Source: Glandiceps talaboti (taxonomy: Eukaryota > Hemichordata > Enteropneusta > Spengelidae). From it: 64,000 bases of DNA. The stretch spans positions 3,740,001 to 3,804,000 of the forward strand of contig NC_135553.1 of assembly GCF_964340395.1 (NCBI RefSeq). Direction: 5' to 3'. The stretch's first letter is position 1. The number at the start of each line of letters is the position of its first letter. Both the position numbers and the translations under genes were made by a program. This document shows, piece after piece, positions 1 through 11,840 of this stretch. Below the pieces are notes generated by a model, which was given only the letters and a program-made list of their open reading frames with translations, made no database searches and was not told where the DNA came from.

Positions 1-705
1 AAGAATCATTACCACTTCCAGTTATTTATGTTTTGGTAGGAACTTTATACATTTCAGAGGCTTTATTGGATTTAAAGAGGTACGAACAAAGTTTACACAT
101 ATGTTGGTGTACTTGCTGCTGCATATTTGAAAGAATACTCACAGTATTTTACTTACGGAAGCAATATATGTAACCATCACTTGCAACTGTCTGAACTTAA
201 ACCTTGTATTAAGATGTAACTTATGAAATATCCCCCCCCCCAATGATCAGATGTAATTTATTATACACACAACACATGTTGAGGAAATCCCTACTTTATA
301 AATCAACTGTTTGCACAATGCTAGAAAGAATTGTAATGTCGTAGAAGGTATGCATCAACATTAACACTATCCTAGAATAGTTAAATCACTTGAGTGAAAA
401 GCTACTAAATTTGACTCATGCCACTTTAATTTTGTATATATATCCCATAATTTCATAAACCTACAACTCAAGTTTGTCATATCCCAGTCTTATTACCTTT
501 CCTTTCCAATTTTGATTTCAAGATATTGACATTTCGACACCATTCAACATTTCAAACAATGCTACATTTGGTGCCGTACACGTCCAAGATCTTTTAAAGC
601 AACACATTTTGTTAGGATTGAAATAAGCACAATATCAGAAATTGAATATTACACTGTAGACTCAGTTCACATACTTCAGAGTATATGGTTAGAAAAGGTA
701 TTGAA
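1..705. other. Non-coding stretch, no gene seen
   Basis: AT-rich sequence with stops in all frames. The only structured item is a short poly-C run at about 231-241. I see no exon, RNA gene or recognisable mobile element. Confidence 0.6.
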
Positions 706-1551
706 TGCTGTATGAGTTATATCTGAGATGTGCCGTATGAACTAGATCTGAGATGTGCTGTATAAACTAGATCTGAGATGTGCTGTATAAACTAGATCTG
801 AGATGTGCTGTATAATCTAGATCTGATATGTGCTGTATAAACTAGATCTGAGATGTGCTGTATAAACTAGATCTGAGATGTGCTGTATAAACTAGATCTG
901 ATATGTGCTGTATGAACTAGATCTGAGATGTGCTGTATGAACTAGATCTGATATGTGCTGTATAAACTAGATCTGAGATGTGCTGTATGAACTAGATCTG
1001 AGATGTGCTGTATAAAACTAGATCTGATATGTGCTGTATAAACTAGATCTGATATGTGCTGTATAAACTAGATCTGATATGTGCTGTATAAACTAGATCT
1101 GAGATGTGCTGTATAAACTAGATCTGAGATGTGCTGTATAAACTAGATCTGAGATGTGCTGTATAAACTAGATCTGATATGTGCTGTATAAACTAGATCT
1201 GATATGTGCTGTATAAACTAGATCTGATATGTGCTGTATAAACTAGATCTGAGATGTGCTGTATAAACTAGATCTGAGATGTGCTGTATAAACTAGATCT
1301 GATATGTGCTGTATAAACTAGATCTGATATGTGCTGTATGAACTAGATCTGAGATGTGCCGTATGAACTAGATCTGATATGTGCTGTATAAACTAGATCT
1401 GATATGTGCTGTATGAACTAGATCTGAGATGTGCTGTATGAACTAGATCTGAGATGTGCTGTATGAACTAGATGTGATATGTGCTGTATAAACTAGATCT
1501 GATATGTGCTGTATGAACTAGATCTGAGATGTGCTGTATGAACTAGATCTG
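706..1551. repeat. 25-bp minisatellite, about 34 copies
   Basis: Tandem units of 25 bp, each carrying AGATCT and the core GATGTGCTGTATAAACTA or close variants. Two main variants differ at one base (GAGATG versus GATATG), and a third site varies (TATAA versus TATGA). From about 1021 the G/T variants run in blocks of three (TTT GGG TTT GG TT), suggesting a 150-bp higher-order unit. One unit near 1013 has an extra A. The period is not a multiple of three and there is no open frame, so coding is unlikely. Confidence 0.97.
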
Positions 1552-1881
1552 GAGTTAGCCTTGCTGTCAGACGTGTGACTATCGTCTGCGATAGTAACGA
1601 GTCTGGCATGCCAGCAAGACTAATCTGAAGTCTGCTTACAATCAGTCTTGTATCATTTTGTGATCTTTCGTGGTATGTACATAATAATAATTTATCTTCT
1701 TTTTGTATTTGGGGGGATTAAGGTGTTGAAAAGGCAGATTATGATAATTGATCTGTGTTAGTTAGAGTTAAGAATAGGTTATAAAACTTGAATTATACCC
1801 CAAAATTTATGTTCACCAGCTGTTTGTTTTCCTTGACCCCTGAACCGTTTTTTAGTAGTTACCTGTATTTCAAGTCCAGGT

Positions 1882-1895
1882 GTATCCATAGCAAC
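1882..1895. promoter_or_regulatory. RFX X-box-like palindrome
   Basis: GTATCCATAGCAAC fits the general X-box pattern GTNNCCATRGNAAC bound by RFX factors. It is a sequence match only. Four similar sites occur elsewhere in the window. Confidence 0.3.
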
Positions 1896-2206
1896 AAAAA
1901 ACTATCTAACAACCATGTTAAAGATAAACTGTTTAAAATATCGTATCAGAATTTGACCAAGGGATATATTTTAAACATGGTAGATACTAACTTAGATGTA
2001 GGATTATATGTGACAAAGGTTAAAATCCAAGCTACTAATAGTAATATTGTCAGTATTCTGAAAATACCAATTCAAGACGATAACAGTATGGGAGCAAATA
2101 ATGCTATCCTGTAAAAATCAAAATACAGGGATTTGAAAAAGTTGTGAAGTTGTAGTCATGTTGACTATCAAACTTATTGCATGTAAAGTGAATGATAGAA
2201 ATGCCA

Positions 2207-2242
2207 GGGATGGGTGATGGAGGGTGGGGAGGTGGGTGGGGT
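2207..2242 (+). other. G-quadruplex-capable tract
   Basis: At least four runs of three or four G separated by short loops on the + strand. Similar G-rich tracts lie at about 5640-5664, 27498-27526, 32145-32173 and 50183-50211. C-rich counterparts lie at about 6736-6776 and 8259-8291. Whether any folds in vivo cannot be seen from the sequence. Confidence 0.5.
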
Positions 2243-2419
2243 TCTATTTCATCATGGAACCATAAGGATTAGAAACTGAACATGTAGGACCATTCTTGAC
2301 CAACTTTTCTAAAGCTTCGTGGGTCTTTAAATATTCTGTTTTAGAGTTTACACTTTTTAGAAATCAAGAATTTGAATAAATGACATGTAAAGACGAGGAC
2401 AGCCATGTCCACCCTGGTC

Positions 2420-2700
2420 AAGTGTTATCAGTAGCACTGAATCTCAATCTGTCTGATGACTTGATACCCACAAGTGCTATCAGTGGCACGTACCGAACTT
2501 CAAGATCTGCCTGACGATTTGATAGCCACTAGTGCTATCACTCAGTGGCACCGAATCTCAAGATGTCTGACGATTTGATAGCCACTAGTGCTATCAGTGG
2601 CACCGAATCTCAAGATCTGTCTGATGATTTGATATCTACTAGCATTATCTGTGGCACATACCGAATCTCCAGATCTGTCTGACAATTTGATACCACTTAG
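2420..2700. repeat. Diverged tandem repeat, about 55-bp unit, 5 copies
   Basis: Units start near 2421, 2473, 2531, 2587 and 2641. Each runs from AGTGCTATCAGTGGCAC through AATCTCAAGATCTGTCTGA to a GATTTGATAGCCACT-like end. Small indels between copies (for example an extra ACTC near 2541) and many substitutions indicate an older array than the 25-bp minisatellite. Confidence 0.85.
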
Positions 2701-4126
2701 CATCTACATTATGTTCACCTGTGCTCAAACATGTGGAGAGGATAGGCATGCTTTCATCCTATGCTTTAACATAGATGTATGTGTCCAAACTGTATTTCTA
2801 TGTCCTAAAACTAATGAACACTTGTTCCAGTACACAAAATGGCCACCAAATCAAGTTATGTAAATAGTTAATAATTACTTTGTGTTTATCAATATAGTCA
2901 TGTATTGTTTTGTACTATGATTATGAAATATAGCTAATGTCTTTTATGTATCTAAGCTAAAAGAAGGACGGTATTTTTCATCTCCTTTGTATTGTCATCA
3001 CATGCATGCATCTAGAGTTTACAGCTAAATAGTTTATTCCTAATGGGGCTAAGGGTTAGACATATGTTTTAGTAGCTATTGATTAATAGTGATACTTTTC
3101 CATGTCATAAATACATTATCAAGGTTTTGTGTACTTGTTTCATTGAATTCACATTCTATGTTGACATGTGTATAAATCATACTTAAACTAGTGTATTGTT
3201 CAACTTGAGTATTTGTTTGTCTGTCCTTGTCCCTGGGTGGACTTGGAGTTAACCTGTCCATATTGTGTTATAAATTACATGGACTCTGTGATTGTACTTT
3301 ATGCCAACCCACTGATGATACATGCCAGGGGAAGGTTGTACTTTTCTGTCAGTGACATACATTCAGCATATATCTAATAGAAAAAATTATGGTAAAAATG
3401 TGGACTTTAGAAATTATTTAATTGATGTAGTTATTACAGAAGCTGAGATTCCATTATTGAGGCACATATATCAGCTGTAGCCAATGGGAAGATTGTGGTT
3501 TTCATTAATTACATGTTGTTTCAGACCAAACATGACATTTTCACTATAATTGCTCCACCCTTCCCCCTCAAAAAATATCGCAGGAGAGTGTTTAGCTGTT
3601 CTTTATGTGTCCTCCCACTGGTGGTGAAGGATATCTGCCCTCCTTCCCACTGGGGTTCAACTTGCTCACCGACCCACTGCCCACCCAATATTGAGAATGA
3701 TTTACCCACTCCCCACCACTGAAATGTGTGTGATATCCGCTATACCAACAGTTCATTTTGATGTGTACAATGTGTACCCCTCCCCCTACAATTGTATGTT
3801 TTCTTAGCCTACTGTAAAATCAGGACTTTCCTGCCACAATTCTCCCATGTTTGTTTCCCTCCTACTGTTGATGGCAAAAAATTGAACAAGAAAAGCTTTT
3901 TACAAGAACAACTACTTTGACTACACCTGATATATTTTGGCCATGAGGTATAAACAATTAGAGGTATTGAAATATTGACAGTGGGTTATGAATTTCATTC
4001 GTGAGGTACATGTTCTTCAACTCTGGCCTGATGAACAGACATTTTGACCTTGCAGTACAAGCATTTGTAGTCTTGATGCTATCTGTGTTTTCAGATCTTA
4101 AGATTCAAAAACACAGATAGCCTCTA

Positions 4127-4460
4127 GACCACAGGGGTCAGGAAGAAAACTGTCTTTTTTTATTTCAGACAGTTATCACTGTGTTATCAGAATTTATCAA
4201 ATTTGCACTATGCTAAATGTGTTAATTGAGCAATTAGCCTGTTAGTTGTTAGTACTGAAATTAGCTGTTAATTGTGCAAAGTTGATAAACTCTGATAAGA
4301 CAGTTATAACAACAGAAAATAGGTGAAGTCAGCCAGAGGAAACTATAGTTACGCTGATATTTTAAAAGTTTATTTGAAATATAGAGGAAAATAAGAAAAT
4401 AATATTAGAAATCTGGAAATCATGAAAAAAAGTTGTCTATTCCTCCTGACCCCTGTGGGC
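4127..4460. mobile_element. MITE-like element with TIRs and TA target site
   Basis: The left end GACCACAGGGGTCAGG and the right end CCTGACCCCTGTGGGC are inverted copies, and the complementarity continues for about 35-40 bp into a shared run of T. An inner inverted pair (about 4175-4205 against 4272-4305) adds foldback structure. The dinucleotide TA flanks both ends, within CTAG on each side, as expected for Tc1/mariner-type insertion. There is no transposase frame, so this would be a non-autonomous derivative. Confidence 0.75.
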
Positions 4461-6735
4461 TAGGGTACAGACATTTCAGCCTTTGGTACAGACATTAGCT
4501 GTGAGCTACATGACATTTCAGCCCTAGGAATAGACAATTTGTGGTTTTGCTGAGACTAATTGTATATTGATCATATAAACATCCACATTAGTACATTCAT
4601 GAATAACTAGTAAGTGATGCCATTATCAGGAAAAGGGTTCAAAGGTTATACAGGAATAGAAACAAATAAAATAATGTTAGTATACCCTACTTGACCATCA
4701 GGTGGTATGATGTGACAGTAGTGATGAATTGTATCACACGATATCCTTACAGTCAACCAAGTACAATCTATGGTACAAACTGAACCTCTAGCATGTACAT
4801 CAGGTTTTGTGTAACATTTGCTCTTTTTAGTATGTCTGTTGTCATTGGAAACTGTCTTTTGGCCATCACCTATTGCTTCTAATGATAATGGCCGACAACT
4901 AATACGTTCAGTGCACATGTATAACCTAGTACAAAACTTGAAATTTTTTGTTTTTTATTTGGTTTGTTCCATTCATTGAGGTAGATTTCACATGTGTCTC
5001 CCAGAACAGTGTTAGACAGTTTTTAAAGTTGAGGAGAGTTGGAGCAAGTCTTTCTCAAGTTCAAGGTCAAGTAGTCTGAGTCTGGAAAAATTGCTTTTGA
5101 ATTGATCTGCTGTGAAATTAAGAAAGGTAGAGGTGTGTTTACAAGACACAAATGTACAAGTGATAAATATATACATTGCTAAGCTGCTGATACCAGGTAG
5201 CCACTAACACTTCACAAGCGTTTGTTGGCAATTAGAAGGGTTGAGGCTAGCTGAGAGCTATGACTGGTAATCGAGGCTTCGGTTTAATACTGAGATAGAC
5301 ACAAACCAAAACTATTGGTGGTCAATATGGTAGATTACACAAGTTTAGTGATAGTAGTTCCTTTGTTGTGAGAATCTAATTGCCCTATAATCAAGATAGT
5401 GTAAACATTGGCAGTCCCAAAAACAGTATACTGCAAGTTTTTGGAACTAACTTTCAGAGAGTGACCCTTCGGAGACTATAATTAAATCAATGTTGTTTCA
5501 ATAGCTTATTACTGTTGTATCAAAATGTTGGGACAGTAGTTTGTGTCTTAGTATAAACCACAGCTTTATCACCAGAGTAATAAAATTAGGAACTGTGGCA
5601 TTTAAAAACAAACATACAGTACTTCTTCATGGAAAAGGAAGGTGGGGTACCGGGGTGGGGGTAAGAGTTGATTCAGTTTTGCGTGCGTCAAAACAGCATT
5701 AAGAATTAGGCTAACACCTGGCTAGCAAGTTAGAAAAAGGGTTATTGAGCTTTACTGCAAAGCGTGTATAGTTTATTATATCTCTTTTGGTACAGAGTGA
5801 GTTTGTGGTCACAATTGTTATATAGAATGAATTGTGTTGATAGAGGAGCATTCCTTGAACACCTCAGCACACTTTTTATAATAAATCTTATACAATAAAG
5901 AGTTGAGTAGTAGCTATAGTGCTTATCTTAGTTCAAATCCCTTTTTTGCTGCTAATCCTACATAATCATCATCTTGGTAATTGGGCTGCATTCTTGTATG
6001 AAAGGAACAGCGTGCAGTTTTCTCAATAACCATCTTATCTCTTCTTTTTGACCCGTTTCATTCTTATATCCCAAACCCTCTCTGTATAAGTCAGCTGCCT
6101 TTGAGAAAAGATAAATCAATTCAACAAGTGACTTCTTGAGGCTTTCTCAACATCTGCCTGATCAACCATGCACATTTCTTCACCATCACCACCATTCAGA
6201 TCACCATGGTAACGTAATTCATTTGTCCAATGGGAGGCTTCCTTCTATTTGAATTCAGTGACCATCTTCAAATCGGTCAGCCAATTGGAACAGTCAGTTT
6301 TCATTGTGTGTGCATTCCCTCGGTAATTACTAGCTAATTTCATGGCATGTTGTCTGTGCGCTAGCTTTGTCAAAACAGCTGTGTTTAGACATTTCATTGT
6401 ATGTTGTTGTCAAAGTTCATCTAAGCTCACATTCTGTTGAAGCTTTGAGGGTTTGTCATGGTGTGATCAGTTTAGATGACACTCCAAGAATATTACTGCC
6501 CATTTTACACCAGCTTTGAAAAGTGAATCTAAGATCATGAATACAATACTGTTGTTTATGTATGTGAAGCAAATAGTGTTAAAGACAAAGAATGTACATT
6601 AAGTTGCCACAAACAAACAAAAAAGAAAAAGAAAAAAGTCATAGGCTGTATCTGTATTGTGGTTGAAATATACTAGACAGAGGCAAGATCATGGTTGTAA
6701 ATCACTAGACTTTACTACAGCTCTAACAGCTGCCA
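4461..6735. other. Non-coding stretch, no gene seen
   Basis: No exon-like segment is supported. A - strand open frame at about 4646-4918 is cysteine-rich when translated, but it lacks a convincing acceptor. G-rich sequence occurs near 5640. CCAAT-like and CATGG-containing motifs occur around 6180-6300 without other promoter signs. Confidence 0.5.
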
Positions 6736-6776
6736 ACCCCCACCCCTCCACCCCCACCCCACCTCCCACCCCCCAT
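6736..6776 (-). other. C-rich tract (G-quadruplex on - strand)
   Basis: A 41-base run of almost only C and A, with at least six runs of three or more C. The complementary strand could form a G-quadruplex. Confidence 0.5.
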
Positions 6777-6970
6777 TTTCATTGTGTGAGTGGAAAAAAT
6801 GTGTTCTGGCTTTAAGAATGAAGCAAGTTTAGTATACTTTCTATTGAATGTGTATCATCTATACTTAATGTAGCCCTAACCTGAACTGTGTGGCTTGATA
6901 ACACTAGTGTATAAATTCTATTCAAGGTTGGTCTACCCTTCTGCACTCATGTCACCAGTAGGCCATATAC

Positions 6971-7082
6971 ACAGGCACTCAAATCAATGTGTATGATTTA
7001 AAAAAAAAATATGTATGTAAATAAGATGTCTTATTTACATACAATACATATTTTTTTTCTACACATTGATTTGAGTGCCTGT
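6971..7082. mobile_element. Long near-perfect hairpin / foldback MITE
   Basis: Two arms of about 54 bp are separated by only four bases. The arm begins ACAGGCACTCAAATCAATGT, passes through an A-run and ends ATGTATGTAAATAAG. The opposite arm is its reverse complement with a few mismatches and length differences in the A/T run. Both arm edges adjoin a GGCCATATAC-like sequence. Such structures usually come from short inverted-repeat transposons or inverted duplications. Transcription would give a long hairpin RNA. Confidence 0.75.
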
Positions 7083-7242
7083 GGCCATATACATGTACAC
7101 AAATAAAGATATGTTACTGTGGTCAGATATTATGAAACTATCTAAATAATCATCTGATTTATTTCACTGTGGTAAGCCATGCCATTTTCTGTAATATTAA
7201 CCAAATGTAAAGAACTAAGAAGTATGATATAATGTAGAGTCA

Positions 7243-7365
7243 TGATGGGTAAATGGTTAGAGTGGCCGGCTTGGAATCTGCAGGTTCCATGTACTACTTA
7301 TGGCACCACTGATAAGATAACGCTAATGTGAGAACCTGGGATTGAAACCTTGGCCTTCAAATGTG
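7243..7365 (+). mobile_element. tRNA-derived SINE
   Basis: The segment near 7250-7290 contains GGTTAGAGTGGCCGGCTTGG followed by AATCTGCAGGTT. This closely resembles the D-arm-to-T-arm region of a tRNA and carries degraded pol III A and B boxes. It is followed by a body (GATAAGATAACGCTAATGTG, then AGAACCTGGGATTGAAACC). The same body recurs in opposite orientation at about 14446-14515 and 22228-22330. The acceptor stem is not intact, so this is a SINE head and not a functional tRNA gene. Confidence 0.65.
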
Positions 7366-8680
7366 CACTCTGATTTCACACCTCAAAGTAATCCCCAGTT
7401 TGACTTGGTATATTGATATTAGACACCCTCCTAAAGTACCTGTATTGATTGTATAGATTAGATATACATTTGGTGTACAGTAATGGAAGAATGTCGAATC
7501 TTATAGGTTATTTTCAGTGCATGTGATAGGGTTATCAGACTTATTATCTATAGTTTATCATCATGTTGTGTATTATCATGGTGTCACCTTACTCAACTGA
7601 ACTGTTTTTATCTGACATATGTAAGAAAAAAGATTACCACATGATGATAAGGTCTGCAGTTACATACTACTGTGGTAATTGGGGTTTTGGCTTTACTAAG
7701 ATAGACACACTAAAACAAAAACTTTGTTACAACATGTTGTTATAGGTTATGGAATGGCCTTTGTTTAATTATACTCACAGTAGGATGGCATTTCTGATGA
7801 CTTCCATAATCTTGCAGTGTACATTTCAGGGATTTCCAGTGTTTACAGTATCTTGATTACAGGGTGACGATATTGGCACAATTGGCACCACTATCACGTA
7901 CCTATGTAATTGACCACATTAAAATAACAATAGTTTGGACTATGTTAGTAAAGCCGAAACCTTGGTTGCCGCTGTAGTAAGGTGTGAGTTATACAAGTCT
8001 GCAGAAGAAGGTCAGGTCATGTATGGCAGAGAATGTATTTACATGTAAATGTTAAAAGTGTGTTGGTCTGAACAAGTCATAACTAATAATAGAAGTTGTT
8101 AAACTGTTGGCCCCCAAATAAATTTGGGAAAATTGAAGTAATGGCCAAGTACCGTACGTGTATCCATGCCCTGACTATTGAATGAAATATTGAATTAAAT
8201 TCTTGTTGGTGTTAAGCAAGTTACAAGTATGAATGACATGTTTCCAAAGTCAAGCCATTATCATCCCCACCTCCACCCCTACCCCACCCCAAAAAACTAA
8301 AAAATAAATTTGGATAACATCGAACCAATGGTCAAGTAGATATTTCACATTGTAAAGGCCAATGTAATTTTGGATTAGGTAAAATTTGGGTGTGTACAAT
8401 AGTTTTTTGAAACCGAGAAAAAATGTGTTCTGTTCAAAAAAGAGCTTCTGTTAGTTACATGTAATCCTTATGGTTGAAATGAGATGAAATATAGTAAATG
8501 TCTGGAAATCAAACATTGACGTTATAAATTAATTCTTGTAAAATTTCACTCAGGTCAAATATATCAAAGCAAAGTGCAAGTGACATTTATTGTTGTCTTG
8601 GCTAAATACCTGTAGGGGGTTGTTATAACCTTGGTATGAAAGGCAGAAGGAAATTCTGCCCTCTATCACAGTGACAGTAC
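7366..8680. other. Non-coding stretch, no gene seen
   Basis: AT-rich sequence with no supported exon. A C-rich tract lies at about 8259-8291. A short match to the SINE-linked CCATAAGGATTACAT motif lies on the - strand near 8455-8475. Confidence 0.5.
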
Positions 8681-9120
8681 TGTGTGTTACCAGGAGATGG
8701 GTATAAAAAATCAAAGACGAATGTGAAATGTTTCATATAATGTTCGGCTTTGTTTGTGTGTGTGTGCCGTAAAGCTGCATTTCAAATTTTCTACACATCC
8801 TGGGTAATATCAAGGAAAGTCATTGTCAGATTGAAGTCTCGCTGATCGCAATTTATAGGAAGGGCATGGTCTGATAGTAGTCATGCTGATCATACTTTGT
8901 AGAAACCAGGGGAAGGAAGATTGAAGATGAATCAATGTAAAATGTCAGATATGTATTACGTTCAACATTGATTTGATGTACCATATGTAAAGCTTGATAC
9001 TAGAGGGACATTGCCTGGCTGTAGTCACCTGACCACACAGTGTAGAAACCAGTGATGAACGTAAGGTGTGCTTTAAAACATTCTGCATTGCATTGATGCA
9101 CCATACATTAGTATTTCATA
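8680..9120. repeat. Degenerate tandem repeat, about 3 units
   Basis: Three segments starting near 8690, 8905 and 9047 share a GTAGAAACCAG or TTACCAGGAGATGG beginning, and the first two are followed by a GATGAATC/AAATGT-like stretch. TAGTCATGCTGATCA and TAGTCACCTGACCA mark equivalent points before units two and three. Divergence is high and spacing uneven. Confidence 0.35.
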
Positions 9121-10300
9121 CTTGGTGACTTTTTGTTATGAATTTGTTTCAATTAAGTCATGATGCCAGTCACACCTGGGCGAGTTCCACTTTTGCTGTT
9201 TTCCAGTCTACTGATTCTCATCCTATTTATATGCAAATTGTAGAGTTTAGAAGCATTGCGATAACGATCAGCTGAAACACATCAAGGACTTTCAAGGTTG
9301 GAGAAGTGTTTACACCATGTTGTATTATCGTATTTCTTTTGAAATTACCTTTATCGTTTTCAAATGTTTTGTTAGAGAATAATATGGATCTAGCTACAGA
9401 GTTTGTTGAGAATAAAGTGAATTTCATGACGATGATATTGCTGTGAAAAGACTTGAATGAAAAAAATACAACAGGAGGATGTGTTGCTGCATTTTTTATC
9501 GATTAAGGGATTCTGACTTAAAACATACACTTGAAATTTAGCCCAAATTATTTACCCATTGGTAGATTTTTTTGACAGGTGGATTTTAAAGCCTTACTAG
9601 GCATTGATAATCTCCTGTACTCCCCACCGTCCAGTTAGTAATTTTCATGAGACCTGTCAGTGTACGTACGTGACCACCTGTTGAATCTGAAAGATTGGAC
9701 TTTGGCCAAAAAACATGGTATAAAGCCAGACTCTCTGACTGAATTTGATGTAGTGAGTTGTTTGAAGTCATTAAAATTGAACGTTTTAGAGTAAATTTGA
9801 AGTATTTAACTGTAACATGATATGAAAAGAGGCACATGTTTTCTTTCTTGGACATTTGACTCCAAGGTGTTATTATTAGCCAACAGCAGGTCTTGAATTT
9901 AACTTCAGCTTTATACAAATTAGATTTAGCCAAGTGAACTGTTTCAGCTACAGATTCCTCTTGGTTTCTATTGGTATAACAGACTACTACACACTTTATA
10001 AAATTGTTAGTGTAGATACAATCTAGTCTATTTGCCCTGCAGTATGCTAACTTTGAGCCCTGAACAGGAACAGTATGTCAAGAACAGAAAAAACCATGTA
10101 ACCCAAAAATTTGTTTTGGACTGGACAAAACTTTAGCCCGGACTAAGACTGTAGGTATATTCTGAAAAGATAAGAAATTCACCGACTGTGCTGTAAAAAA
10201 TGGACAATCTTCTCTCATCTTCATGTGTAGGAAGGAGGAAAGAATGATGGGAAGTTGATAATGAAAATTCTGGAGACTGCACATTGGAGGTTATTTTGGC
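9121..10300. other. Non-coding stretch, no gene seen
   Basis: Short open frames, the longest about 9586-9933 on the - strand, show no splice context and no recognisable domain. I treat this as intron or intergenic sequence. Confidence 0.5.
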
Positions 10301-11100
10301 TCAGAAATATTCACCTTTTAAGTTTAGAGAATATCCTGATGAAATTTAAACTTATGTTTTCGTCTTTGTTACCCTGGAGTTGTAAATTCTGTACAAAAAT
10401 GCTAAGGGTACTGAAAACTGTTTTTCAATGTTTCCTAGTTGCAAGGGGTAAAGCAGATTCTCATGAAACTGAGCATAATTTGCTGGTGATGTAATAAAAA
10501 ATAATGTGGTGACACCTATTGTAGGGTCATAAGAAGCCTGTGTTGTTACGATGGTGTGAAAATAAAACCTTTGGCAAAATACTGATTGTAAAATACATGT
10601 TTACAGATTTTACTGACGTTTCCTTTTTTGGGACAACAAAAACAGTTACATGCAAGTCTCGCAAGTTTTATTGTATTTAATAATTTTCTCTCACTCTTTA
10701 ATCGGTTGTAAGATTTTAATAAAACATGAAATGTATCAGATAGTGAATGTGACAGGATTTTCCCCTGTGGTTGTATAACTCTGTCAAAATACTGGAAACT
10801 TTAAATTTACCAAACTTTCCCCACTTTTTTACCAGAGTTCCAAAATCTTTAGCAAAGACACTGAATGTATAGAGAGAAATTGGTAACTTTATTTCTGTTA
10901 CCTCAGTTTTACAACCTTTCAGCCAATACATTAAATGTACATAAAATGTCATATTTTACCCTTGGTTTTCAAATAAAGGAGACAAAATGATAGAAAGTTG
11001 TCATTTGTGCTAGCTTTCCTTCTGTCTGTTACCAAGGTTTCAAAACCTTGAATAGAACTACTGATGTAGCTCTGTGTCTGTTTGTATGTGATTGATTATC
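10300..11100. repeat. Cryptic tandem repeat, about 67-bp period
   Basis: Segments beginning TTACC or CC, then a GTT-plus-AAAAC/TCTTT core, recur near 10694, 10760, 10828, 10896, 10962 and 11029, about 67 bp apart. A further possible copy lies near 10366. Individual copies are strongly diverged, so the periodicity is better supported than any consensus. Confidence 0.4.
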
Positions 11101-11747
11101 AGAAATGTTGGCATATCTGAACCAACATCTGTCTCCCCCTCGGAATCCTGATAACAGACTGTTTACCATACTTGATGCCCTAGTTCCTGGCTTATTGTCA
11201 ACACCCAAGGTGTGAACACTGGCCGTCCAACATTTAGACATAAGTATTAACCTCAGATAAAGGAATGACATTATTCAAAATCAATTTTCCACCAAATGAA
11301 TGGCATGATTGTTATAGGGTGATGTAAGAACGAATCCAAAGTTTAAGTGCCTCTGTCAGTGTGTGCAAGGTAGAGGTAGAGAATGGAATATTTATGATGG
11401 TCTTGCCATCCAACAGACACTGTACGTAAGAATTTTGTCAGTGTTTGACCATTGGCATTGTGTTGCATGTAATAATAATGTCCACTATTCAGGTGATTCC
11501 TGACATGGTAAATTCCAACAAACCTTTAACTGTAAATCACCTGATGTTGTTGGAACATATGTGGATCGATGTACAAAATAAAGCATTGTCCTCGGTAAAA
11601 AAAAAAAACTGCTCTCAGTTTGATTATCAAGAAATTGATGTGAACTTATACCCTCATACAAATGAGTTTGTACACATTTTACTTATTAAGCTCTGCACCC
11701 TTAACAAAAACATATAATGATTTGAACAAATGTTTCAACATCAGTAT

Positions 11748-11840
<93 letters not shown>

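Larger units (their letters stand above)
1552..4126. other. Mostly non-coding; small repeats only
   Basis: Apart from the items listed separately (an X-box-like site near 1882, a G-rich tract near 2207 and a 55-bp tandem array at 2420-2700), I see nothing recognisable. Short open frames here, such as about 1788-2114, have no matching splice signals and lengths expected by chance at this base composition. At 4078-4121 a 14-bp perfect stem with a 16-base loop is present, too short to call an RNA gene. Confidence 0.55.

Noticed and set aside
715-1551. CRISPR array
   Set aside because: 25-bp units are contiguous with no spacers, and the genome is clearly eukaryotic.
4646-4918. Cys-rich - strand open frame of 90 codons
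   Set aside because: A weak donor-like GTAAGG lies inside, but there is no pyrimidine-rich acceptor and no family is recognised.
7243-7294. Intact tRNA gene
   Set aside because: The T-arm and acceptor stem are degraded and a SINE body follows; other copies lack this head.
9586-9933. 115-codon - strand open frame
   Set aside because: No splice context, no recognisable motif, length compatible with chance.
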